Shown: positions 1 through 11,842 of the stretch, one piece after another
Numbering within the stretch: the first letter of the stretch is position 1
Layout: each line of letters begins with the position of its first letter
From: Diospyros lotus
Lineage: Eukaryota; Streptophyta; Magnoliopsida; Ericales; Ebenaceae
Direction of reading: 5' to 3'
Assembly: GCF_014633365.1 (NCBI RefSeq)
Contig: NC_068351.1
Location: 4,016,879-4,080,878 of the forward strand
DNA length: 64,000 nucleotides
Program-made: the position numbers and the translations under genes
Notes under the pieces: generated by a model
The model's input: only the letters and a program-made list of their open reading frames with translations
Told to the model about the DNA's origin: nothing
Databases searched by the model: none

Positions 1-1055
1 CGAACTGTTGATTTTTAAGTTATACATGTTATGATTTTTCAGCATTGGCATGTTGTGTTGTCCATGTGGGACGTGGGTTGTTAACCTATGACGTAGCTCT
101 CGAGTGTTAGCACTCGGAATGTGTGCCAAGGGTTAATGCTATGTGACCCACTTGAGACGGGGTTGAGACGGACTTCACCCTATGGTACTCAAGTGGCAGG
201 GCTGAAAGTGGACACCACCCCGATTGTTGGATCAAGTGGCGGGGCTGAGAGTGGACACCACCCCGGGTTCCCTTGAGCAATAGCATTAAGGCCAAGGTGT
301 CGTGGATTTCGGGAATAGTGCTGATGTGACACTCTTGGGGCTAGGGTTACGTTGGGTTTTGAAATGCTTTTGAGTAGGAACGTAAAGCCTAACAATGACA
401 ATGGGGTGATTCTCGGGTTCATATGTCGAGGTTGTCCCTCTTAAGCAGGATTAGTTTGCCAATGGGTTGGTGTAGTCGTGTCGCCTTTAGAGAGATTGCA
501 TTTTCCCTGGTTAGGGCTAAGTGCTATGCGGGATTCTCTTAGGCTAGGGCATGTTGGGATCTATCGGTTTTATATATAATTTTGCATATCTGCATGAAAA
601 TGTTTTTGAACTCTCACTTAGATGATTCAGCATCTAATTTGGACTATGTCCCTGGAACATTCAAACGTTCCAGGTGAATGCAGTGGTGCCAAGGGAAGGA
701 ATATCATCGAGATGTAGCTGCTATGTTTAGTTTTCATAGGTTTTTGTCTATGATTACGATGTTTAGACGTTATGTAATATTTTGATATTTTCATGTGAAA
801 CGTCGATTTGGTTATTGTAAAAGGAATTGTCGGTTATATATCATTGAGGTTTCGATCTTGCTTCCGCTGATGTGATTGATAATACATGTCTTAGTCTATT
901 AATTATTAAATTTTGATATACTGAGAAGGTACGATCGGGACTGTCGGGAAATGATGTGTATCGAGAGACTTATGTTGTGTATGAGAATATTAAAAAAAAA
1001 AAAATATTCCCGAAATCTCGAGGTAATGCTCGTTCTGGGAAAACGAGGCGTTACA
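1..1055 (+). mobile_element. 3' part of a Ty3-gypsy (Tekay/Del-like) LTR, truncated by the window edge
   Basis: The segment ends in a GGCGTTACA-type terminus at about 1047-1055, the usual end of plant chromovirus LTRs. It has a TATA-like tract (tttatatataat) near 566-580 and a perfect 8-bp stem at 651-658/667-674 (cctggaac / gttccagg). The region around 150-280 repeats a short phrase, 'aagtggcrgggctga', followed by 'agtggacaccacccc'. No coding domain is visible, so this is either a solo LTR or the LTR of an element lying to the left. The family assignment rests on the end sequence and overall character only; the 5' end is outside the window. Confidence 0.5.
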
Positions 1056-1074
1056 ACCTTACTACCTGATTTAT

Positions 1075-1285
1075 CCGAGCCACATCCACTTGATTCCCCT
1101 TCATCCCACTTAAAAATCCGCACTTCTTGTCACAATAGAAGAATAACCTTCCTCGGTTCGGTGACATCTTCTCCACCTCTAGCCATCTTACAAATCCTCA
1201 TCCATAGTTTGGGCAACGCCATTTTGTTGGGTAGTTATCTATCCAGTGCCCCGACTATCTACAACTGTTGCATATTCCGTAGTTC
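1075..1285 (-). pseudogene. Relic of a CCHC plus GRF zinc-finger gene
   Basis: On the minus strand an interrupted reading frame gives C-N-S-C-R-stop-S-G-H-W-I-D-N-Y, a zinc knuckle whose last Cys has become Tyr. It is followed by a GRF-type finger: RCPNYG, a stop, then GFVRWLEVEKMSPNRGRLFFYC and DKKCGF. After CGF a one-base shift is needed to continue into FKWDEGESSGCG. GRF fingers bind nucleic acid in topoisomerases, nucleases and many plant proteins of unknown role. Two stops, a lost ligand and a frameshift show it is dead. It abuts the LTR end at 1055 and is probably a captured or decayed fragment. The parent gene is not identifiable. Confidence 0.55.
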
Positions 1286-1289
1286 TTTC

Positions 1290-2235
1290 TCATCGTTATA
1301 GTTCTTGTTACAGTTCTTGTTGTTCAAAGTGATAAACAGTATTTATTGACTCAAAGTAATCAAATCAGCAAACAATCTACTAATAGAAGATGAGTCAATG
1401 TAAACAATCTACCTAACAAATTCACTTATTTTCAATTAAAGTGCAATTTTCGAGTATTGGCAATGAATTGATATAAATAAACAAAATACACCCAAATTCA
1501 CTTCCCATACATTACATTTACATTTACTGAAAACAAACCCCAACTTGGTCTATCATAATGTTCAAGAAATTTGCACGTGCAAAATCTCTCAAACAAACCC
1601 CATTGATATCACTTCGTCTATCATAATGTTCACAGGTAACTAGCTAAGCACCATAATATCAAATCAAAAACCAAACAAGAGACATTATAACATGAGAGCT
1701 ATCAATATAACATGTGAAGGGTCTAAAAAATTAATCAACTAAGATAAATACAAATAAAATCAATTGATTGAATCCCAAAAATTATAAATATATAATAACT
1801 AAATTTATAAATGTATAATAAACAACTCACGCACCAAAGGATCGAGGACGGCCAAAATGCTTTGAAGGATCGTCGGAGACGCTCACGTGTGCAAGGAGGG
1901 GAGAAAGAGAAAGTAATGCTCGGAATGAGCCTTTGGATTGTCGGAGAAAGAGCGACGTGAGAGATACCGATGGCCGGAACGAGTCGAAGGCACTTTGGAG
2001 GGCCAGTCGCACATGTGCGCGAGAGATGCACGTCAAAAGAGACGTCATTTTTTTTTATGTATTTTCTATTGATTACTTCAATTTTTCTCGATTTTTTTTT
2101 TTTGTGTGTGTGTTTCTTCAATTTAATTGATTCGGTTCACTTTACGCAAGTTAGGTTCAATTTTTTTTATTATTGATTAGTTCGATTTTTTAAGTTAATC
2201 GATTTGATTTTGTTTCTCAGTTTGATTTAATCAGT
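1290..2235. other. AT-rich spacer, no gene seen
   Basis: Non-coding spacer. A short GC-richer island at about 1830-2050 has small open frames on both strands, but none shows family features or codon structure. It sits between long A/T tracts and may be a fragment of a small transposable element. Confidence 0.5.
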
Positions 2236-2374
2236 TTATAGATTTTGGTCAGTTCAATTATCAAATCGACCATTTAGACACCTTTACATGCTTTTACATA
2301 GCTTTTATAGATTTTGGTCAGTTCAATAATCAAATCGACCATTTAGACACCTTTACATGCTTTTACATAGCTTT
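2236..2374. repeat. Two-copy 69-bp tandem repeat
   Basis: The unit beginning 'tatagattttggtcagttca' at 2237 recurs 69 bases later with one substitution (attatc versus ataatc in the body). The two copies are almost identical, so the duplication is recent. No function is apparent. Confidence 0.85.
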
Positions 2375-2859
2375 TAGTATATTTGATATACATCTAATTT
2401 CACATTCAAAGTTCTTTATATTATTAAAAATATAGTATTTTTCGCTCAACTAATTCATGTCCACTATTCATATTTAAACTAATATTTTAAATAATTTTTT
2501 AATCTAAAAGTCAATAGCAATGACAAATTATGCTTCATTCAAAACGCTTGAAGGACATCTTCCATTTAAAGGCTTTATATACCTCAGCACTCACCAAACT
2601 ATATAAAAAAATATTGTGTTTCATTCTTCTCTAATTCATGTTTACTATTTATCTTTAAATTAATATTTTAAATCATTTTTAATTTAAAAATTAATTGAGA
2701 GTAAAAAAAAAGTTTAACACTAACACATAATAAGGTGAGCAAGAAAGATGTCAGATAAATTTATACACATCATAAAAATATTTACATATTAGTGTTTAAA
2801 TGGCCAATTATTTTTATATATATAAAAGTACGATAATCTTGAAAAAGTAAATTTTCTCC

Positions 2860-3830
2860 CAAAACTTGCATTAATGATTTGTAATTAATACTTATTGCAT
2901 TAATAATTTGTATTTTATAATTTACATTAATAATTTAAATCTTTCAATTATTTTGAAATAAAAAGTAGTAATAAAATTTTTTCCCAAAACTTGCATCATT
3001 GATTTGCATTTAGTACTTATTACATTAATAATTTATATTTTATAATTTATATTAATAATTTAAATCTTTCAATTGTTTTGAAATAATATATACTAATTAT
3101 TGTAAAATTAATAATAAATTTTAAATACACGAGTTTTTCAATGCTAATCAATACATTATTATGTGAATATTAAATATTTAATTAATTCGTCAATCAATCA
3201 AAAATAAATACTATTTATTAGTAATATGAATAGACACTTAAACTATTAATTAAATCACAGAAAATTGTTCATTTATATAAAATTATATCTTTATATAATA
3301 TAATATATAATATATAGTAGAATAGTATGCAAATATTTCTTCCTTTCAAAAATTTACCAAACTATTTTTTACATCTAAAATTTGTATTAAACTTGCATGA
3401 ATTTTTCAATATTATTACTTATTCAAAAATAAATATTTTATGTTAGATCTTCTCATTAATTAATTCTTCAATAAATCAAAAATAAATATTATTTATGAGA
3501 AATATGAATAGACACTTAAAGTATTAACTAAGTTATGGAAAATTATCCATTAAATAAAATCTTATCTTTGTATAATATAATAATATATAATATATTATAT
3601 TAAAGTAGAATAGTTTGCAAATTTTTATTCCCTCTAAAAATCTGCCAAACTGTTTTTTGCCTTTAAAATTTGTATCAAATTTGCATGAGTTTTATGAGAA
3701 ATATTAATAGATAACTTAAACTATTAATTAAGTTATAGAAAATTGTCTATTTATTTAAAATATTATCTTTATATCTTTATTCTATATATATTTATATAAT
3801 ATTAAAATATGATAGTCAAACAAAGCATTT
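2860..3830. repeat. Diverged tandem blocks in AT-rich DNA
   Basis: Two sets of direct repeats are visible. A block of about 120 bp starting 'cccaaaacttgcat' near 2858 recurs near 2982. A longer block of about 280 bp, containing 'gaatagacacttaaa' and then 'ttgcatgaatttt' or 'ttgcatgagtttt', occurs at about 3195-3410 and 3470-3690. A third, shortened copy lies at about 3690-3790. The copies differ by many substitutions and small indels. They lie upstream of the Helitron-like end at 4495 and may belong to the same element or to nested copies. Confidence 0.65.
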
Positions 3831-4465
3831 TGCCAAGTGTCATCAATGGTGAATTTTTTCCCTCAAAAATTTGCATTAAATCAAAGGTAGTGATTAATTA
3901 ATTATTAATTATTTTAGTGATTATATTATAGTCTTGAAAATGTGATATCTTAACAAATTCATAAAAAAATATTTAAGATTGTTAAATGCTAGAGTTTTTT
4001 AATGCTAATTAATATTTAAAGTATCACATTTTTAAGATTATGAAAAAAATCAAAATTCATATTTTTAAATGTTGTTATTATTGAAAAAACTTATTCTTAC
4101 TCATATTTAAGAGTTTTAATTTATAATTATAATTATAATAATATGATAAATAGAAAATAACGAACGTATTTGAGTGGATATATTATAGATTTTATAATAT
4201 TTATTTATAAATAAATATAATATAATAAATAAAAAAATTATAAGTATTTTGTCAAATGATCTACTTAATGTGTTAATTATTCTTTAACACATTGAATGAT
4301 AGTTTATTGAATTAAAAGTGTTTTACATTAATATATTGAATAATGAATAATTAATTGAACTTAAATTTTAATAAATAATTAAAAATTTAAAAAAATTTAT
4401 AATTATCAATTCTGATAAAATTATTTAAAATAACAAGTTTATTTTTTTTATTTTTAAATTAAATT

Positions 4466-4496
4466 CTCCGGTGTATCACACGGGTTCATCACTAGT
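4466..4496 (+). mobile_element. Helitron-like 3' terminus
   Basis: A short hairpin (ccggtgt / acacgg, with one bulged base) at 4469-4483 is followed about nine bases later by CTAG at 4492-4495 and then T. This matches the known 3' end of plant Helitrons: a GC hairpin 10-12 bases before CTRR, inserted between A and T. No Rep/helicase coding sequence is seen, so it would be non-autonomous. The 5' TC end was not located; the tandem blocks at 2860-3830 could be internal sequence. Confidence 0.55.
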
Positions 4497-4924
4497 TAAT
4501 AATTAAAATATTTATTGTCCTTCTTGTACAAATAAAGATAAATTTTAAATAATATTAGTAATTTAAATGATAGGTCATCAGGTGATTTAAATGACATGTT
4601 AGCATTTAATTGATACATCAAAAAATGTAATTGTGAAATCAAGGTTCGCCCGAGTCCCTCGTCCAATAAATTTGTAATACAAGTTTGATATTTTCTAAGA
4701 AATTAAAGGTTTGTTCAACTCTCCAAAGTATCAATTTACATATATAAAAATTTGAGAAACCAAATTAAGTTGTATTCAACAATTAATGTATTTATGTGAT
4801 AGAAAATGAGTAAAATATTTATATTGTCCATGTCGAATAACATAAAATTTGTCCGACGCTAATAAATTGAGAAATAGCGGGCGTGAGTCCTATAAGGGGT
4901 AAGTTCCACACACTCATCCCCTAT

Positions 4925-5281
4925 GAATCCAGATCTGCTATCCCAATTTGGTGTCCCTTTCTTTGTTCAGCCAATCAAAAACAGCCACATCACCTATCAT
5001 CAAATAGTAATTTTTGTAAAAATATTATAAAATCAAACAAAAAAAATTATAAATGATATATACGTTCGTTATATATATTATATTATATATATGTTGGTAT
5101 CATTTACGTTCGTTATATATATTATACTATATATATGTTGGTTATATATATTTGATTTTATAATTTTTTTTATTTGATTTTATAATAATTTTGCAAAAAT
5201 TACTATTTGATTATGGGTGATATGGCTATTTTTGATTGGCTAGACAAAGAAGAAGACACCAAATTGGGACAGCAGATCTAG
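4925..5281. mobile_element. Foldback/MITE with terminal inverted repeats of about 130 bp
   Basis: The left arm, about 4929-5060, reads 'cagatctgctatcccaattt' and onward. The right arm, about 5148-5280, is its reverse complement with few differences. Both arms share 'agatctgct-tcccaatttggtgtc', then the stretch with 'gccaatcaaaaa' and 'aaatagtaatttttg'. The direct repeat 'actcatcccctat' flanks the element at 4912-4924 and 5282-5294 and may be a target-site duplication. The centre has two tandem copies of an AT unit starting 'acgttcgttatatatatta' (about 5062 and 5106). No coding capacity. Confidence 0.75.
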
Positions 5282-5539
5282 ACTCATCCCCTATAGTCCT
5301 CGTCGAACAAAATGGGTCTATTTAAATTGTTTTGAATATATTTAATTATCTAATCTTGACAAAATTTAAATAATAATAAATATTATTTTAAGTCCATAAA
5401 CAAAATTCAATTAGACACAACATAAGGTTATTATTATTAAATTTGATCTTTTGATATTTTATTTATTATATTTTTTAATTATATAATATATTTGGAGAAA
5501 TTAAAAATTGTGATGGGAAAGGAAAAAAAAAAAATTACT

Positions 5540-5756
5540 TCCAATTTCTTGCGTTCACGCGGTGCTTCCTTCCTTAAGCACCAGGCTTACGTACACGTGT
5601 ATTTCAACTGCAGTTGGACGAAAACCTGTTCTTCTAGAGAGACACGGAGAGCCGATCTCTGATTCTCTGACTCGTCTCGGGGAATCGCCGTTTCCGTTAT
5701 CTGACGTTCTTCGCTTTCGATCAATCGGACGATCGGCGGTCTCTCTTTCCCAAGTC
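5540..5756 (+). promoter_or_regulatory. Probable 5' UTR / core promoter region of VPS37
   Basis: This stretch is sharply more GC-rich than the AT-rich DNA upstream and leads directly into the first coding exon at 5757. Coding exon 1 has only 17 bases, so most of the first transcript exon must be untranslated leader. No clear TATA box could be assigned. Confidence 0.5.
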
Positions 5757-8700
5757 ATGTTCAAGTCCTTCTGGTAATTGATTCTCTTTCGAGCTAAAAT
5801 TCCAGTTTTAATTCGTATGTTAGGGTTCTTTTTTGGGCACTATGATCATTGAGTTGAGTCCGATTCATTCTGTACGGTTATTAATTTCATTGGCCGGCTC
5901 AATTCTAAGGCGGTTTATATTGTTGCGTTCCACACAAGCATCGGTATCTCATATAATCGGGAGCAAGGCTCGTTGAGCCGAGTAGACCAGAGTTGTGTTG
6001 ATTATTATTAATCAGGTAGCATCCGATTTAGGGGTTCTGGTGCTTAATTCGAGGATTATGATTGTATATTTTTGGAGAATATTTGGATATGGGTCTAACA
6101 GCTGTTTGGATTTTCTTTTAATAACTGGCAGTGCGTATTTTGTAATTTTCTCACCAAGTTCAGGCATTTTTTCTTCTCTAGAATTTGTTCAATTCTAGAG
6201 CTTTTGGTTTCTATAGTTGTATTCTACACAAGTAGCTGAGTAGGATGCAGTTGGATTTTGCTGCTTGATTTTTTTTGCATTTATTTTGGCCCCGAACATT
6301 TTTTTTTAAGCATCCAGTAGTTATTTCCAACATAGTGGTTTTTAGTCCTTAAAATCTTTTTTGTTATGAGGCATATGATTGGAAGTTTGAAGTATTTGAG
6401 TATTCCTCAAGCTGCTGTTTTGTAATTTTGTTTCTTTTCTAATAGCTGGCAGTAAGTCCTATGTAATTTGGTCAACCAAGCATGGGGAGGTTTTTTTATT
6501 TTGCCTCTTTGCTTATATTTGATGGGAATCTGAATCTTCATCTTCATCTGGTTATTCTATGAGTGTGGGGTTTGGGAAATTCAAAGTAAACGACTCCAAA
6601 TTGAAAGAACACAAGGTTTTGCTGATTGATGGTGTTTTTGAGGTTAACAATCGTGGAGGATAGGGTTGGGTATGATATGTAATAGACAAGAACAGTATGG
6701 GTGAAGATCAAGAAGATAGTCATAATTTAAGAAAGAATGATGGGTGGAAACACTGGAGAAGGTAAAGGTAAAAGGGCTTTAGTGGGTTTGTCTTAATGGA
6801 TGAGATTTATGGGAATGGAGAAATAGGGAAGTTAAGAGGATTCCTGATGAGTGTTAAGAGAAAAGATGAGAAGGGCACAAATGCTGGTCTCCTGCAAAAC
6901 TGGATGGACCAAAAGGTAGCAGAATAGCTCCTCTGCAATGAGAAAATCTTATCTATTTGATGCATAATAGTAACTTAATTTCCCCTTCCACTGGGAAAAT
7001 ACAAATTGGGCTCTACTTGTTAATAAAGGGCAACTCATATCAGGTCTTAGCTTCTGCTATGAATTTTACTACACATGCTACCATCAATGCACCTCATGGA
7101 TACATCATATTTTAAGTATTTAAATGTTCACACCTCTTGTTTCTCTCTCAGATTTAGTATACTTTGCAACCCCTTTTTATTACTTCATATTGCTTCGACT
7201 TGGCTGATAAATGCTTTGTGCTGAGAATATTAGTTAGTGCTAGATTATACAAGTTTTTTCTGTGATTCCTCTATTATTTTTATTAGTTAGCTTTGTCTTT
7301 CAAGTGTGCGCTGTATTTTCTCTTATATACGTATACCTATTGAAATTAATTGCTATAGATTTAAAAAAAAAAAGAATCGCTTTAAATAGAATTAATGAGC
7401 TTTGATATAATTGTTTCGATGCTTTAAATATTATAAGGGGATTTACTAATCATTATATTCACTTACAGGGGTTCACCAGAGCAGCAAGCTCAGCCACGTC
7501 CACAAGAGATTTCAAATTCATGGTATCCTCCATCTGTAATTAGCTCTCCAAGTTCTTCCCGTCCTGGAACACCTAGTAGCAACACTTCTGGTAGCTTCAA
7601 TCTACAAAGGCCTTCAGATCGGCCACATTCACCATCACATGTTTCCCCTGCTGAGGCTGCAGGAATTATTGCTGTTCTAAGGGATAAGAGGTAAGGTTGT
7701 TGGATTCCTGTTAATTCTTTTATTTTCCTCGTGATTTATTGCTTTTCTGAATTTGCAGACTTCTGAAATCAGCTTAGATAGTTTAGTTGATTTTCCCACA
7801 TTTGTTTTTTGTCCTAAGTTATGTTTTATGACATGCCATCTTGTGTAATGATTCCAATGAGAGTGATTAACAGTCCCTGAGGATTAAATTTATGCTTGTT
7901 GAACCATGATGCATGGCAAATCAATAGGTGCACTCGGAGCAGATTCTCATTTTTACCTCTCACTCAAAGGAAAAAGCATGGTTGAGAGAAGTTTCTACCC
8001 CCATCACTTCAATACCCCGTTGATTAGGACCTTGAGGTTGCTATTGGACATCAAGTAGCTATGGTATTATAAATAGCTAATGGTAGATTCGTTAAGATGT
8101 GTAAAACAAACATAGGATTAAAGAATAACAAAGTACGTTAAATGTTTCACTGAAGTTGATCCACAGGCAATATTAGAAATTAATACTATCTCTATAGAGG
8201 TTTGTTGGGAAAAAATCCACTTCTCTTTTGTAGGTAAAAATGCACTGTTTTCAGTGTTATTAACAGTTAGCACAAAGAGCAAGATTCAAAGTAAAGTTGA
8301 AGTTAGTTTCTGATTTCAAATTTATATTGTTTTCTTTTGTCTAGGTCAAATTTGTAATATTATTGTGATATACTTTTATCATTATTACATTTGACAAGGT
8401 GTGCTAGAAATGTGAGAGAGAAAAGATTGCAGATAGGCATTAGAATCATAGATTCAGGATTCTCATAATGTTATTATTTGAGATTTAAAACAAAAATTCA
8501 TGTTCAAATTGTCCTTTTACATTTTGCTTTATTGGCCTGAGAATGTCGGTAGTAATTTAAAAATCCAAAAGGATTTTGTTTCAAATTTCAATGTATGGAA
8601 TGAATGTCTCATTTCTGTCCTAAGTAAGATGTGTCATCCTATGTGAATACACGTCCTTGATAGCACACAAACAATCAACATCACTGTTATTTCATGCATG

Positions 8701-11700
8701 CGAATTTATATATTAAAACAGAGACTTATTTCAGTTGTTTACTTTGATTCTTGTTCTGAAATGGAAATTCATTGCAATCTAATTATATTAATGTCAATTT
8801 TATAATACCTTTATATAATCTGATTCTTATTATAGTTGATGTGGCATGCCAAAAAACAATAATAATGATATACTATTAACATTATCAAAACAATGAAATT
8901 GGCATTTTTTTGGTTTTGTTTTTGCATTTTGGTGCAGTCAATGTCCCTAAAGATTAATCTGATTTTTTTCATTTACACAAGAGCTTCTAGATAATGTTGC
9001 AAACAGATTTTGATGGAACTTATTAAAGATTACTTTCCTTTACTTCTATTAAAGATGTTTTGGGTGAGTATAAATAATTTGATTTAGAGCTCACTATTGA
9101 CTGACATGATAGTGAAACTGAAAATTGTACGTTTTTCTTAAAAATGAGCAGTGCAATGTTGATGGCCTTAACCAATGGGTGGAGGCTCTTTATTTGTCCT
9201 GAACTCATGAGGCCATGAACTTTCTGTTTTTCGGGCAAAAGCTTGAAGAAATTAAATGGAGGCAAAGGTTTAAAGAGTATGTAAGGTATAATATTTACAC
9301 CATATTTAAAAACCTGACCCTTACAACTTCCAAATAGAGGAATTTAAACACATGAAGGTTCAATTCCATTTTTTTAACATATAAATAAATATAAAGAATA
9401 AAGTATTTGTTAAATAAAAATTCACGTGTTTTGTTGCTGGATGACTTATATGTTTATTTGTTCTTGTGTTCCTGCCATGTCCTTTTCATAAACTTTTTCC
9501 ATGTGCCAGATTAAAATCTCCATATTGTGTCATAAACTCCGTGTGTGTGTGTGTGTGTAATTTCTTTACTTTATAGAAGGTTTTAATGTAATTACATAAC
9601 TACTTAGTTCCTCCTTTGGAGTATCAGAACATATGAGAAGATTTATGCTGAGAATGCTCACTATACTAGTGATAGAAGGAAAGCATATCAGGACTTTAAA
9701 TTGGACTCCTGTTTAATGAAGAGATAACGTTCCTTTTCTACTGTTTGCTGGAGAAAGCCTATGATTACCATTTCAGTTGTTTGGGCTTTTGATAAATATA
9801 TTTTATTCTGCTAATCACAAAAATATGTGTTTTGAGGGTAGAATAAACTATTCGTTTGTTTGGACAAGTAGACAGTAGACCGGTGTTCGGGGTTGGAAAC
9901 TCTTATTGAATCAATTTTCATTGATTTTAGATTGCCAAAATTTAATCTATTTATCTTACTTCTTAAGCTTCTTGCTTCCATTTGTTTTTATATTGTTTGC
10001 TTATTCTCTTCTTTTCTTGTTTCATAAATTTAGTGTTGATGAATTACGGAAGCTTTTGACTGACAAAGATGCATACCAGCAGTTCTTACTTTCACTTGAT
10101 CAGGTTAAAACCCAGTACAATGTAAGTTGATTTTGTTTCCCAATATTTAATTTTCGTAGCTTAGTTGCTTGAATTTACTGCACTATGTATTTCTCCATAT
10201 TTGTAAAACTAGAAATGTTTTGCTCAGCAACCAGAAATGAGCATAGAATATTATGGGAGCAGACCCCATCTGGCTAGACCTGAAATGGTTTGGCTTTCTA
10301 ATTGAGGAAATAACTATGAATCAGATGTATTATGAAAACTAGAAAATGGTGAGGCTCACAGAGGGCTGATTAGTATTCTAAAAGCTGTTGGAAGTTGGAA
10401 CGCAAGAATCTGGTTCCCTGTGTATCTTGCATGCTTGCAAGGATGCAATGTTGGGCCATTGAAGAGAATGTTTTATCTGGTGTTAGATACGTGTAGCCCT
10501 TTTGTAGTGATGAATGGAAGACTCTATTACAGATAAATAAGGGATATTTTGTTTATTTGCTGTTTGGTGTGGGGTTGTGACAGGCTCATTCAGAGATGCA
10601 GGTAGATGTTGAGTCATACATTAAGTTTGTAAGATACATACAGCAGCAGCAGCAACAACAATGATCGCAAGCCTTTTATCCCATTATGTTGGCCGGCCAC
10701 ATAAACTTTAGCTCTTGACCCATCTCTATTTATGGTCATATGATCTGTAAGGCCATTACGTTGTAATATCTCATTTAAGGGATGTTTTATTTTTCTGGGA
10801 TATGGATATCAGCATTGTTTGTAGATTTGTTATTCTAGTATTGTATAATTTTCCAGTCTTGACAGTGGCACACACTTTGCAGCAGTCCAGGGTTGCAAAA
10901 CAATATTTTCTTTTTGATTTTTACGTTATGAATATTTGAAAAGTGATCATGATATATATTTCTCAACTTAAGATATACTTTAGGGTGGATTGCACGTAGG
11001 CCTCCTGTGGTTTGGGTCATCTGCAAGGAGCCCCCATGTGGTTTAAAAGTGTTTATGGAGATCCCTGTGACTTTTCATGATATTTATAAATAATTTTGTG
11101 ATAAGATGGCTTCTCTTTTAATGTCTCTGTAATTGTTCTGACTTTCTCCCTCTGTTTCTGTGTGATAAACTTCAGTTAAGAGATGAACTTCGAAAGGAGA
11201 CCTTGCAGCTCGCCAGTGAGTTCTGACACTTTCTTTGTGCTCAACATTTCTCTGTCTCTCCAACACATGCACTTATGCACACTCATTTGTCTCATAGGCA
11301 GTGGAACCATTGTATTTTAACTGACATCTTTATGTAGGGGAAAATTTGGAGAAAGAACCTCGCATAATGGAACTGCGGAATCAGGTGAGCTGTTTAAGCT
11401 GTTACTCCAATTTCTTAATTCTGAATGAATACTAAATGCGAACGGGTTCTCCCTGCTGTTTCAACTCTGCAGTGCAGAATCATTCGCACAACTGAACTGG
11501 CTGCTGCTCAAGAGAAGCTAAATGAGCTAGAGAGGCAAAAAGAAGAGACCCTGAAGTTTTACTCGCCAACATCCCTGCTCCACAGGCTTCAAGGTAAGAG
11601 TTTTATCATCATTGAGAGAAATAGACAGCTTTTTATGTCACATGCTCCAAGTTATAAGATACCTTTCCGTGGTTTCAGAGGCAATGAATAAAATAGAAGA

Positions 11701-11842
11701 AGAATCTGAGACACTGCATAGGCAACTTATCGACAGGGAGATCGAGGTTGGAGTGTTCGTGCAGAAATACAAGAAGCTCCGCTACACTTACCACCGGCGC
11801 GCTCTCACACATCTGGCAGCCAAGACTTCACTGGTTGGATGA
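5757..11842 (+). CDS. VPS37: VPS37 homologue, ESCRT-I subunit (7 coding exons)
   Basis: Coding exons: 5757-5773, 7469-7690, 10034-10121, 11176-11215, 11338-11384, 11473-11593, 11679-11842. All introns are GT-AG and the phases join into 232 residues, close to Arabidopsis VPS37. The protein opens MFKSFWG, has a Ser/Pro-rich linker to about residue 70, then a mostly helical Mod_r domain containing ENLEKEPRIMELRNQCRIIR and ending KLRYTYHRRALTHLAAKTS. VPS37 joins VPS23/TSG101 and VPS28 in ESCRT-I, which sorts ubiquitinated membrane proteins into multivesicular bodies. The ATG at 5757 is chosen because it precedes the family-typical MFKSFW start and is followed at once by a donor. Introns 1 (1.7 kb) and 2 (2.3 kb) are long. 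Intron 3 (10122-11175) holds a candidate alternative last exon. Confidence 0.93.
10584..10664 (+). other. Candidate alternative terminal exon inside VPS37 intron 3
   Basis: A good acceptor (ttgtgacag) at 10575-10583 opens a frame of 26 codons and a stop, beginning AHSEMQVDVESYIKFVRYIQ and ending in a run of seven glutamines and TGA at 10662. It is in phase 0 with VPS37 exon 3, so splicing 10121 to 10584 would give a short isoform lacking most of the Mod_r domain. The CAG/CAA tract is a microsatellite, and the frame could be open by chance. Transcript support is unknown. Confidence 0.3.

Noticed and set aside
9023..9265. Minus-strand frame of 80 codons within VPS37 intron 2
   Set aside because: No family resemblance, no splice context, and it lies in a typical AT-rich plant intron.
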